DNA of 10,455 nt from an uncultured Clostridia bacterium (GCA_934167135.1 CAKPKI010000060.1:1-10455); one strand, 5' to 3'; positions 1 through 6,700 are shown, counted from the stretch's first letter. The notes: generated by a model not told the origin, from the sequence alone. Made by a program: numbers and translations.

Positions 1-119
1 AGTAAAAATTTTATATTAAATTTTTATTACAGTATTATTACAGCCTGCTTGGCTTCAAGTCTTTTTTGGTTAAAAACCATTAACTAGTAACAAGACAAAA
101 ATTAACATAAACAAACTAC

Positions 120-148
120 TTGAAATTATTAGTAAAATATGCTATAAT
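120..148 (+). promoter_or_regulatory. Sigma-A promoter of the LRV-like gene
   Basis: The -35 box TTGAAA (120-125) and the -10 box TATAAT (143-148) are separated by exactly 17 bases. The predicted start of transcription lies near 155, which gives a leader of about 55 bases before the AAGGAGG site at 196-202, seven bases upstream of the ATG at 210. Upstream (3-26) there is only an A/T-only 9-bp hairpin of uncertain meaning. Confidence 0.8.
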
Positions 149-209
149 AAGCTCTGGTTATTCATTTTTGAAACTTATAAACATGTATAATTAACAAGGA
201 GGAACTATA

Positions 210-986
210 ATGTTATATGATGAGTTTAAGGAATTAGGTTATAAAGAACGGGAAGAATTTCTAAAGACAATTGACATCTCTACACCAGAAGGACGGAAAA
301 ATGCTACAGATGTAATTAATAATTTTGAAGAAACTGAAGTTAATACATTACTTTTAAATGTACCAACTCTTACTGAAGATGATCTTGTTAGCATTTTTCA
401 GAGATTTGCTGCTACGAGAACTTGTTGGATAAGAGGAGAGTACATTGCAGAACATCCTAATTTTACTTTGAGGGTAGTAAATCGTATTTTGAACGAAAAT
501 AAAGGATTGGTATTTAGAAATAGTATTTTTGTTGCAGCAGCTAAATCTACCGAAGATGAACAAGTTTATAATGCTTTGTATTCGTTAGGAAAGAAATCGA
601 TATTGAATGCTTGCAAGAAAAATCCACATTTCATATTTCATGAATATGAAACATTAAGTGAAGAAATCAAATTGATTCTCTTCATGGTAAAGAGTGGGGA
701 TATTTCAGAAAATACTGGTCTCGAAATGATGGACAAGTTCAATGTGCCGTCTGTAGTTATCAAAGCTATGCTTAAAATAAATCCAAAATGGCGTGAATAC
801 ATTTTAGAGTGTAATAAGTTGGATTTTGGAAGTGTAGATGATCAGCTTATGATTGCAAATAACTCTGAAACTGATGAAAAGGTTTTGTATAAACTTTCAC
901 TTGTGGCAAAAAATACTGAAGTAAAAAAGGCAATCCTTGCACATCATAAATGTACATTAGAAATCGCAAGAAATATGTTTAAGTAA
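210..986 (+). CDS. Unknown protein with LRV-like helical repeats
   Basis: I do not recognise this 258-residue protein by name. It has no signal peptide or membrane segment and looks cytoplasmic and all-helical. Two stretches resemble the leucine-rich-variant (LRV) or HEAT-like pattern of short helix pairs with Asn/His-Pro-type turns: residues 79-95 (IAEHPNFTLRVVNRILN) and residues 213-257, where IANNSETDEKVLYKLS, VAKNTEVKKAI and AHHKCTLEIARNMF follow one another as repeat units. Such repeats usually bind proteins; no catalytic motif is visible. The start at 210 is fixed by AAGGAGG seven bases upstream, and a consensus promoter and a downstream hairpin make it a single-gene transcript. Four of its arginine codons are CGG or CGT, whereas neighbouring genes use AGA almost only, which suggests separate origin. 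The repeat assignment is inference from pattern, not from a search. Confidence 0.8.
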   Translation: MLYDEFKELGYKEREEFLKTIDISTPEGRKNATDVINNFEETEVNTLLLNVPTLTEDDLVSIFQRFAATRTCWIRGEYIAEHPNFTLRVVNRILNENKGLVFRNSIFVAAAKSTEDEQVYNALYSLGKKSILNACKKNPHFIFHEYETLSEEIKLILFMVKSGDISENTGLEMMDKFNVPSVVIKAMLKINPKWREYILECNKLDFGSVDDQLMIANNSETDEKVLYKLSLVAKNTEVKKAILAHHKCTLEIARNMFK

Positions 987-988
987 AC

Positions 989-1032
989 AAATACCACACC
1001 AATGTCAATTATTTTGAAATGGTGTGGTATTT
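989..1032 (+). terminator. Probable intrinsic terminator
   Basis: AAATACCACACCA (989-1001) is perfectly complementary to TGGTGTGGTATTT (1020-1032), a 13-bp stem that begins three bases after the stop codon. The 18-base loop contains a short inner TCAA/TTGA pairing. The tail is only moderately T-rich (TTTCATATTTGTTT), so termination efficiency is uncertain. From here to 1200 I see no gene. Confidence 0.6.
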
Positions 1033-1216
1033 CATATTTGTTTGGAGTATGCTATATTCTTCTTAAATAGATTGGAGAATATTTATTTTGTAAATATTTT
1101 AAACACAGTGTATGCAGAATTTACCATATTATAATTAAATTATTTATTATTTAAGAAAAAATTATATATTTTTGATGTAAGATATGTTACAATACTGGAT
1201 GAGGAGTGGTAACAAC

Positions 1217-1406
1217 ATGAAAATATATGTGTACTTAGATGAAAGTTGGTTCAATTCATAAAAATAGTAAAACAAGATATTTTGCAGTAGGTGGATATTT
1301 TTCTTATGAAGAAGATACAATAAAAATAAAAGCAAAATATAAGAAAGAAAATCTTAAATTAAAATTAGTAAAATATTTGACATATGTTAAGTACGCTGCC
1401 ACCTAG
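1217..1406 (+). pseudogene. DUF3800 gene remnant, copy 1 (5' end, frameshifted)
   Basis: An ATG at 1217 with GAGGAG (1201-1206) ten bases upstream opens the reading MKIYVYLDES. After codon 10 one extra T (1247) breaks the frame. In the next frame GSIHKNSKTRYFAVGGYFS continues and goes on through KAKYKKENLKLK to a TAG at 1404. The N-terminal YLDESG motif with the following RYFAVGG strand is typical of DUF3800 proteins, an RNase-H-like family of unknown function common in mobile regions. Full-length members are some 200 residues or more; only about 62 codons remain, so the rest has been lost. The sequence after about 1370 no longer looks like the family. A similar remnant lies at 2203-2335. Confidence 0.7.
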
Positions 1407-1469
1407 GCATTTTTATTATTTATAAAAAGTAATGAATGTAAACATTGTTTGCATTTTGTTTGCAAAAAA

Positions 1470-1498
1470 TTGGTACAATAAATATTAATGGCTATAAT
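1470..1498 (+). promoter_or_regulatory. Candidate promoter for the GNAT gene leader
   Basis: TTGGTA (1470-1475) and a perfect TATAAT (1493-1498) are 17 bases apart. Transcription would start near 1505, about 140 bases before the acetyltransferase ATG at 1644 and upstream of the hairpin at 1534-1575. Just upstream is a short direct repeat of GTTTGCA (1447-1464). Confidence 0.6.
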
Positions 1499-1533
1499 CC
1501 ACAATACAACTAGTATACATAGATTTTTATAGT

Positions 1534-1575
1534 CTTGCAAAGGCGTATTAAGGATTTCTTTTGCAAGCCTTTTTA
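1534..1575 (+). terminator. Terminator-like hairpin in the GNAT leader (possible attenuator)
   Basis: CTTGCAAA (1534-1541) pairs perfectly with TTTGCAAG (1560-1567), followed by CCTTTTT. A competing pairing exists: AAAGGC (1539-1544) with GCCTTT (1567-1572), which shares bases with both arms and with the T tract. The hairpin lies between a promoter (1470-1498) and the acetyltransferase start codon, so it could be a transcription attenuator rather than the end of an upstream gene; no intact gene precedes it. The regulatory role is inference. Confidence 0.5.
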
Positions 1576-1643
1576 TAAAAATTTATAGATTTAATAGGGA
1601 ATGATAATAGAAAAATTTGATTTATAGAAAGAAGGAATATAAG

Positions 1644-2252
1644 ATGAAATATTTTAAGAAATTAGTAGGAGATAGAATATATCTTGCACCAAAAGGCTCA
1701 ACAGAAGAAGAAATAGAAAAATTTACAGAATGGATGAACGATTTTCAAGTAACGGATTATACAGGAAAAACTAGTCAAATAACAACTTATGATGGAGAAA
1801 AACAATATTTAGAAAATGCAACAAGAGATGCTAGTGATAGAAGTTTTAATATTGTAGAAATTGAAACAGATAAATTAATAGGAACAGTTGGTTTAGAACA
1901 TTTTAATTGGATTGAAAGAAGTGCAGTTTTAGGTATCTTTATAGGAGAAAAAGATTTTAGAAGTAATGGATATGGAACAGAAGCAATTAAAATGATATTA
2001 GAATATGGATTTAAATATCTAAATCTTCATAGCATAAGATTAGATTTGTTATCAATTAATGAAAGAGCTCATAAATGTTATTTAAAGTGTGGATTTAAAG
2101 ATACTGGAGCAAGTAGAGAGCAAATATTCTTGAACGGAAAATATTATGATAAATTACATATGGACATACTTGAAAATGAGTTTGAGGGAGATTATATTAA
2201 AAATAAAAATATATGTATATCTAGACGAAAGTCGGATCAATTCATAAAATAG
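1644..2252 (+). CDS. GNAT N-acetyltransferase, RimJ/RimL-type
   Basis: A 202-residue protein of the GNAT superfamily (Acetyltransf_3, RimJ/RimL-like), which moves acetyl groups from acetyl-CoA to an amine on a protein, small molecule or drug; the substrate cannot be told from sequence. The acetyl-CoA pyrophosphate-binding loop is RSNGYGTEA (residues 106-114, R-x-x-G-x-G), and the C-terminal NERAHKCYLKCGF (139-151) is the usual motif-B region. The ATG at 1644 is chosen because GAAGGA (1631-1636) lies seven bases upstream; the reading frame is open further up from a TTG at 1617 but that has no such site. The last 16 or so residues (from about 187) are translated from the out-of-frame remains of a DUF3800 gene, so the original stop codon is gone and the tail is foreign. 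The catalytic core appears complete, so the enzyme may work. Confidence 0.85.
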   Translation: MKYFKKLVGDRIYLAPKGSTEEEIEKFTEWMNDFQVTDYTGKTSQITTYDGEKQYLENATRDASDRSFNIVEIETDKLIGTVGLEHFNWIERSAVLGIFIGEKDFRSNGYGTEAIKMILEYGFKYLNLHSIRLDLLSINERAHKCYLKCGFKDTGASREQIFLNGKYYDKLHMDILENEFEGDYIKNKNICISRRKSDQFIK

Positions 2253-2335
2253 TAAAACAAGATATTTTGCAGTAGGTGGATATTTTTGCTTTGAAGAAGG
2301 TAAAATCAAAATATAAAAAAGAAATTGTAGATTCT
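2203..2335 (+). pseudogene. DUF3800 gene remnant, copy 2
   Basis: Matches the remnant at 1217-1406. The start codon has become ATA (2203-2205), followed by KIYVYLDES, an extra C (2233), then GSIHK, a one-base loss in the A-run (2246-2249), NSKTRYFAVGGYFCFEEG and further breakage around 2310 before KYKKE. Bases 2246-2287 are identical to 1261-1302 (42 bases), while upstream the two copies differ only at third codon positions (GTG/GTA, TAC/TAT, TTA/CTA, GAT/GAC). Its first 50 bases are read in another frame as the tail of the acetyltransferase. An open frame from GTG at 2276 is only an accident of this decay. Confidence 0.7.
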
Positions 2336-2425
2336 AATATATTCTTTAATTATGATATTAAGGTTTTTATCCAAGATTGTATTTTACTAGTTTTAATTTA
2401 TAAAAAACAAATAGGAGTTGAAAGT

Positions 2426-2785
2426 ATGAATAGTGATATAAAAATAAGAAAAGTAAATCAAACAGATGCGATTAAATGGTTTAAATTTGTAAATAAGATA
2501 TGGATAAATGCATATAAAAATATTTTTCCAGAAGAGGTTTTTTAGAAAAAGAAAAAAATGTTGAAGAGAAGGAAAAGAATTTCAATCAAAAAATATGTAA
2601 CGATAATAAAAATATTGCCCTTGTAGCAGAATATAAAGGTGAAATTGTTGGAATAATGTGTGGTTCAATTAACTCAAATTATGAACATTTTAATTTAGAA
2701 TATGCAGATTTAATCGGTTTATGAGGAAAGTTTTTATAAAATGGGTGTTGCATATAAAGAAGTATTTTATATATATGATTTATAA
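2426..2785 (+). pseudogene. Broken GNAT acetyltransferase
   Basis: An ATG at 2426 with AGGAG (2413-2417) eight bases upstream begins MNSDIKIRKVNQTDAIKWF, typical of a GNAT N-terminus, and runs to PEEVF before a TAG at 2543. One missing T in the run 2538-2543 explains the stop: in the next frame it continues LEKEKNVEEKEK and then IALVAEYKGEIVGIMCGS, the beta2-beta3 region of the fold, through YADLIGL to TGA at 2722. A third frame from 2720 gives EESFYKMGVAYKEVFYIYDL, a typical GNAT C-terminus. Between GLY and FYKMG the acetyl-CoA-binding loop and helix, about 30-40 residues, are missing. With two frame changes and this deletion the gene is dead. It is a different GNAT subfamily from the gene at 1644. 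Confidence 0.75.
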
Positions 2786-2937
2786 TTAGATTAAAAATAT
2801 GATTATTAGGAGCTGATGAAGTTTAATTAGATGATTAAGATAAAGAGGAAAATGAAAGTTATGAGAGTTTTAAAAGCTAAGGACATCTTTCACAAAATAT
2901 ATACATATTTTAAAAGTTTTAAGGAGGGTTAAATAGA
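2786..2937 (+). other. Intergenic stretch without recognised gene
   Basis: Only short, unconvincing open frames are present (for example 26 codons from an ATG at 2851). The last 17 bases hold the strong AAGGAGG site (2921-2927) of the downstream histidine phosphatase. No clear promoter is visible, so the phosphatase may be transcribed from within the decayed region or from the GNAT promoter. Confidence 0.5.
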
Positions 2938-3567
2938 ATGAATGACACAACAATATATTTAATTAGACATGCTGAAACTATTGATGAAAACGGAATTAGA
3001 AATACAAGTGAAGATTTTCAAACAATCAATGAAAAAGAAATATTATCAGTAGAAGGAGAAGAACAAGCAAAAAAATTGAGTGAAAATAAAGAATTAAAAA
3101 ATTTAGACATTATATGGTCGAGTAGTTATACTAGGGCAAAAGCAACAGCAAAATATATTGCGGATGTAAATAAATTACCATTTAACCTAGATGATAAATT
3201 AAGTGAAAGAAAATTAGGAAATTTAAAAGAACTAGGAGAATTTATGAAAAACAAAAATACAAGAGATCCTTCACAAGAACAATTGTTAAATAGAACATTT
3301 AGAACATCTGATGGAGAAAGTGCAGAGCAAACTAGAGAAAGAATGAATAAATTTTTTGACAAAATACTAAAAGAATATGAAGGTAAGAGAATTGCAGTAA
3401 TTAGTCATGGAGGTTCAATAAAGTTCTTTTTATTAAATTGGTGCACAGTAAATGAGAATGTTAAACTTGTCTATAATGAAAATATGATATTAAATATAAA
3501 ATCACCATGCTTGTTAAAGTTGACTTTTAGAAAAGATGTATTAATTAAATTAGAGCAAATAGACTAA
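2938..3567 (+). CDS. Histidine phosphatase family protein (phosphoglycerate mutase-like)
   Basis: A 209-residue cytoplasmic enzyme of the histidine phosphatase superfamily, which forms a phosphohistidine intermediate while hydrolysing or moving a phosphate. The signature LIRHAET puts the catalytic pair at R10 and H11. R66 (SSYTRAKATA) is the second phosphate-pocket arginine, E90 (LSERKLG) the likely proton donor, and H157 (AVISHGG) the second pocket histidine, so every core residue is present and the length is normal. Members include phosphoglycerate mutases and many broad-specificity phosphatases; the sequence does not decide the substrate, and a housekeeping mutase is unlikely because the context is accessory. 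The start is supported by AAGGAGG ten bases upstream. The C-terminal 20 residues (LLKLTFRKDVLIKLEQ) look like a final beta strand. Confidence 0.88.
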   Translation: MNDTTIYLIRHAETIDENGIRNTSEDFQTINEKEILSVEGEEQAKKLSENKELKNLDIIWSSSYTRAKATAKYIADVNKLPFNLDDKLSERKLGNLKELGEFMKNKNTRDPSQEQLLNRTFRTSDGESAEQTRERMNKFFDKILKEYEGKRIAVISHGGSIKFFLLNWCTVNENVKLVYNENMILNIKSPCLLKLTFRKDVLIKLEQID

Positions 3568-3612
3568 ATGAAAAACATAAAATAGTTAACTTAAAAAATT
3601 TCTAATAATCCT

Positions 3613-3641
3613 TTGACAAATTTGCTAAAAAATTATATAAT
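3613..3641 (+). promoter_or_regulatory. Consensus sigma-A promoter of the MATE-kinase gene
   Basis: A perfect TTGACA (3613-3618), 17 bases, and a perfect TATAAT (3636-3641). Transcription should start at about 3648, only nine bases before the first in-frame ATG at 3657, which has no ribosome-binding site; this supports the later start at 3699. Confidence 0.88.
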
Positions 3642-3698
3642 AGTCAAGTTGGCAAAATGCCAAAAAATAATAAAAAAGATAAAAGAAGGGAGAAAAGA

Positions 3699-5693
3699 AT
3701 GGAACAAGAAGAAAACATATTAGGAAAAGAAAAAGTAGGAAAATTAATTAGAAAATTCTCAATTCCTTGTATAATATCTATGTTAGTAAATTCACTATAT
3801 AATATAGTTGACCAGATATTCATAGGTCAAGGAGTAGGGTATTTAGGAAATGGAGCTACAAATGTAGTATTCCCATTAGTAATGATAGGATTAGCATTTT
3901 CGTTGATGTTTGGAGATGGAGCGTCAGCATATCTAAGCTTAAAATTAGGAGAAAAGAAAAAGAAAGAAGCAGAATCAGGAATAGGAAATGGAGTATTGTT
4001 ATCTGCAATAGTATCAATAATATTATGTATAGTAACACTTATATTTTTACCAGTGTTTCTAAAAATATTTGGATGCACGGAAAACCTAAAAGAATATGCA
4101 ATGGCATATGGAAAAATTATAGCAATAGGATTTCCATTCTCTATGATAGGAACAACATTAAACTCTATCATTAGAGCTGATGGAAGCCCAAAATATTCAA
4201 TGATTAGTATGGTAAGTGGAGCTATATTAAATACAATATTAGATCCTATATTTATATTTGTATTACATAAAGGTGTTGAAGGAGCTGCAATAGCAACAGT
4301 TATAAGTCAAATACTTACATTCATATTAAATGTTGCATATATTAAGAAATTCAAATCAATAAAATTATCAAAAGAAAGCTTTAAATTAAAAGCAAATGTA
4401 TGTAAAAAAGTTTCAGCATTAGGAATAAGCAGTTTTATTACACAAATGAGTATTGTATGTGTTATGACAGCTGAAAACAATTTGCTTGGAAAATACGGAG
4501 CAGAAAGCAAATTTGGTGCAGAAATACCAATAACAGTATTAGGAATAGTAATGAAAATAAGCCAGATACTAAATAGCATAATAATAGGAATAGCAGCAGG
4601 TAGCCAACCAATATTTGGATATAATTATGGTGCAAGAAAATATGATAGAGTAAAACAAACACTAAAAATAGTATTAGGTTCAAGTGTAATAATAAGTACA
4701 ATAGCATTTATACTATTCCAAACGATACCAGATAAATTAATATTAATATTTGGTAGTGGTGATGAGAATTATATGGAATTTGCGTGTTTAGCATTTAGAA
4801 CTTATTTAATGCTAACTATAGTAAACGGTGTACAAATACCATCAGGAATATTCTTCCAAGCAATCGGAAAGAGTACAAAGAGTGCAATACTATCACTTTC
4901 AAGACAAATTGTAATATTAATTCCATCAATGATAATACTAAGTCATATATTTGGAATAATGGGAGTTTTAAGTGCTGGACCTGTAGCTGATGGATTAGCA
5001 TTTGTATTGGCAGCTATATTCTTAATAAAAGAAATTAGAGGATTAAAAGCCACAGAAAATGTAAAAGAAGAAAAATCAGAAACTCCAATAGAAACTGTAC
5101 CAGAAAAACAAGTAGTAATAACAATATCAAGAGAATATGGTTCAGGAGGAAGATATATAGGAAGACTAATTGCTGATAAATTAGGAATAAAACTATATGA
5201 TAAAGAATTTGTAATTAAATTAGCAAAAGAAACTGGTCTAGCAGAAGAATATATTGAGAATAATGAACAAAAAAGAGATGTATTATCAATTCTAAATAAT
5301 GGATACTATGCAGGACTAAATAATTCTGATGAATTATTTATAAAAGAATCTGAACTAATTAAAGAAGTTGCAGAAAAGGAATCATGTGTAATAATTGGAA
5401 GATGTGCAGATTTTATATTAAAAGATAAGGAAAACATTGTAAAAGTATTTGTTACAAGTAGTAAAGAAGATAAAATTAAAAGAGCTACAGAATTTTATAA
5501 TCTAGATAAAATAAAAGCTGAGAAAGAAATAAATAGAATAAATAAATTAAGAGCTAATCATTATAAATATTACACAGAAAAAGAATGGAAAGAACCTTCT
5601 AATTATGATATTTGTATTAACAGTGATGCAATAGGTGTAGAAAATGCAGCTAATTTGATTTGTGAGATTGTAAAAGAACATCAAGAGGTATAA
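3699..5693 (+). CDS. MATE efflux transporter fused to a cytidylate-kinase-like domain
   Basis: A 664-residue two-part membrane protein. Residues 1-448 form a MATE transporter of the MepA-like branch: ILGKEKVGKLIRKFSIP and NSLYNIVDQIFIGQGVG near the N-terminus, about twelve hydrophobic segments, and the repeated family motif around PIFGYNYGARKYDRVKQ. Such proteins export cationic drugs or metabolites using a sodium or proton gradient. A charged linker (about 449-471, KEEKSETPIETVPEKQ) leads to a cytosolic domain (472-664) of the cytidylate-kinase-like family (Cytidylate_kin2): ISREYGSGGRYIG is the nucleotide-loop region, CVIIGRCADFIL and RANHYKYYT are later family motifs. The loop lacks the lysine of a classical Walker A motif. 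ATG 3699 is chosen because GAAGGGAG lies six bases upstream; an ATG at 3657 would add 14 lysine-rich residues but has no such site. Single-gene transcript. Confidence 0.9.
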   Translation: MEQEENILGKEKVGKLIRKFSIPCIISMLVNSLYNIVDQIFIGQGVGYLGNGATNVVFPLVMIGLAFSLMFGDGASAYLSLKLGEKKKKEAESGIGNGVLLSAIVSIILCIVTLIFLPVFLKIFGCTENLKEYAMAYGKIIAIGFPFSMIGTTLNSIIRADGSPKYSMISMVSGAILNTILDPIFIFVLHKGVEGAAIATVISQILTFILNVAYIKKFKSIKLSKESFKLKANVCKKVSALGISSFITQMSIVCVMTAENNLLGKYGAESKFGAEIPITVLGIVMKISQILNSIIIGIAAGSQPIFGYNYGARKYDRVKQTLKIVLGSSVIISTIAFILFQTIPDKLILIFGSGDENYMEFACLAFRTYLMLTIVNGVQIPSGIFFQAIGKSTKSAILSLSRQIVILIPSMIILSHIFGIMGVLSAGPVADGLAFVLAAIFLIKEIRGLKATENVKEEKSETPIETVPEKQVVITISREYGSGGRYIGRLIADKLGIKLYDKEFVIKLAKETGLAEEYIENNEQKRDVLSILNNGYYAGLNNSDELFIKESELIKEVAEKESCVIIGRCADFILKDKENIVKVFVTSSKEDKIKRATEFYNLDKIKAEKEINRINKLRANHYKYYTEKEWKEPSNYDICINSDAIGVENAANLICEIVKEHQEV

Positions 5694-5725
5694 GAATTTA
5701 GAAAAGAATTTAATAAATAAATAAA

Positions 5726-5761
5726 GTCATATATATTATCAAGAAGGTTAATATATATGAC
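5726..5761 (+). repeat. 13-bp inverted repeat around a ribosome-binding site
   Basis: GTCATATATATTA (5726-5738) is complementary to TAATATATATGAC (5749-5761). The ten-base loop contains most of AAGAAGG (5741-5747), and the right arm includes the ATG at 5757 of the following remnant. No T tract follows, so it is not a good terminator for the MATE gene; it may have regulated translation of the lost gene. Confidence 0.5.
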
Positions 5762-5909
5762 AGATAAAAAGAAGATTTTAAAGTTCCCAATATTTAGCAT
5801 TATATTTGTTAGTATTGTTGGAACTTTATTGCATCTTTTATATGAATGGTCTGGAAAAATAAGATAATTGCAACTTGTGACTTTTTCAGCAGTAAATGAG
5901 AGTACTTAG
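5757..5909 (+). pseudogene. Remnant of a small membrane-protein gene (DUF6512-like)
   Basis: ATG 5757 with AAGAAGG nine bases upstream opens a 36-codon frame, MTDKKKILKFPIFSII.. with a hydrophobic segment and then LLHLLYEWSGKIR, ending at TAA 5865. After the stop the sequence still reads TFSAVNEST (5880-5906), and between them NKIIAT appears in another frame. The combination, a membrane helix followed by YEWSG, a short gap, and FSAVNEST, resembles the start of DUF6512-type multi-pass proteins as I recall them. A lost A after GGAAA and a small insertion (repeat of ACTTGTG) explain the breaks. The gene then stops at the end of the convergent cotJC. The family name is from memory and uncertain; that it is a broken gene is clearer. 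Confidence 0.5.
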
Positions 5910-6530
5910 TAATTACAATCATTTTGTTGCATATCTAAGCAACTACCATCGTTCATATAAAATTTCTTTTCAGCGAGTTTGTCTTGAACAGCTCTTAAAG
6001 CTTCACCAAATCTTTGAAAGTGAACAACTTCTCTTTCTCTAAGGAAACGAAGAGGGTTTACTACATCTGGATTGTCTCTACATAAATCTATTAATTTCTC
6101 ATAAGTAGCACGAGCTTTTTGCTCTGCTGCTAAATCTTCTTGAAGATTTGCTATTGCATCACCTTTACAAGCTAAGCAATTTGCATCAAATGGAACTCCC
6201 GCAGCTGATTGTGGATATACATCTACCCCATGGTCTGTATAATATGCACCTAAACCGGCTGCTTCGATTTCCTCTATAGAAGCATTTTTAGTTAATTGAT
6301 GAACAATAGTGCCAACCATTTCTAAATGTCCGCAATTCCTCAGTTCCAATGTCATTTAAAATAGCTTTTGCCTTTTGGTCAGGCATACCAAATCTTTGAG
6401 ATAAATATCTAAGTGAAGCGGCAAGTTCGCCGTCTGGACCTCCATATTGGCTAATAATAACTTTTGCAAGACGAGGGTCTGTGCATTTTATATTAATTGG
6501 ATATTCTAAAATTTTATTATAAGTCCACAT
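5906..6530 (-). pseudogene. cotJC: cotJC, spore-coat manganese-catalase-like protein, +1 frameshift
   Basis: CotJC is a spore-coat protein of the manganese catalase family, made in the mother cell with CotJA and CotJB. The first frame (6530 down to about 6333) reads MWTYNKILEYPINIK and on through GGPDGELAASLRYLSQ to NDIGTEEL; the protein then continues in the next frame as GHLEMVGTIVHQL to the normal C-terminus DMQQNDCNY. Together they give about 207 residues, colinear with the family. Likely di-manganese ligands are E35, E65, H68, E136 and H170. One surplus base near 6330-6335 sits between E65 and H68, inside the E-x-x-H ligand motif, so as written both halves are inactive. It could be a true mutation or a base error. 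The start is fixed by AAGGAGG (6541-6547, minus strand) ten bases upstream and direct contact with the cotJB stop. No clear terminator follows. Confidence 0.88.
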
Positions 6531-6557
6531 CTAAACATTTCCTCCTTCCCAAGGCCA
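6531..6557 (-). CDS. cotJB: 3' end of cotJB (last eight codons and stop)
   Basis: On the minus strand this segment encodes WPWEGGNV and TAG, directly before the cotJC ATG. WPWE is the usual ending of CotJB proteins, while the main cotJB body 3 kb away stops at EEP just before it. The segment is therefore the severed end of cotJB. It also contains the AAGGAGG site that serves cotJC. Confidence 0.85.
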   Translation of the reverse strand, partial: WPWEGGNV

Positions 6558-6566
6558 CCCTTGGTT
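6549..6566 (-). other. Left attachment site of the cotJB element
   Basis: The minus strand reads AACCAAGG-G-TG-G-CCTTGG. The presumed crossover dinucleotide is TG (6556-6557). AACCAAGG belongs to the element and GCCTTGGGAAGG belongs to cotJB. It shares TG[A/G]CCTTGG with the right site in the same orientation, as needed for excision. Confidence 0.75.
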
Positions 6567-6700
6567 TAAAATAGGAGAAAAATACTTAAACGAGGAATAT
6601 AAATATGAGTTTTTGGAATGAAAGTTGCAAAAAGAAAATTGGAAAATAAAAGTAGGAAAATAATAAAAAATGAAGTATAATACATAAGGAGGTTTTAAAA

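Noticed and set aside
1..60. A/T hairpin (3-26) and GC-containing short stem near 42-57 as terminator of an upstream gene
   Set aside because: The stems are four base pairs or A/T only; without the upstream gene there is not enough to call it.
1188..1193. TACAAT as -10 box for the DUF3800 remnant
   Set aside because: No acceptable -35 box lies at the correct distance, and the gene is dead.
2276..2545. 89-codon open frame from GTG
   Set aside because: It starts inside the DUF3800 remnant with no ribosome site and only later joins the frame of the broken GNAT gene at ATG 2426. It is two pseudogene pieces read through by chance.
3657..3698. Longer start for the MATE-kinase protein
   Set aside because: The ATG at 3657 lies about nine bases after the predicted transcription start and has no ribosome site; ATG 3699 has GAAGGGAG six bases upstream.
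6328..6345. Programmed +1 frameshift in cotJC
   Set aside because: CotJC homologues I know are made from one frame, the GAGGA upstream encodes conserved residues, and no slippery P-site pairing is visible.
6653..6681. Promoter TAGGAA-17-TATAAT before the kinase fragment
   Set aside because: The -35 box is poor and the start point would fall on the ribosome site at 6686. It could weakly serve the PAP2 gene, but I cannot support it.
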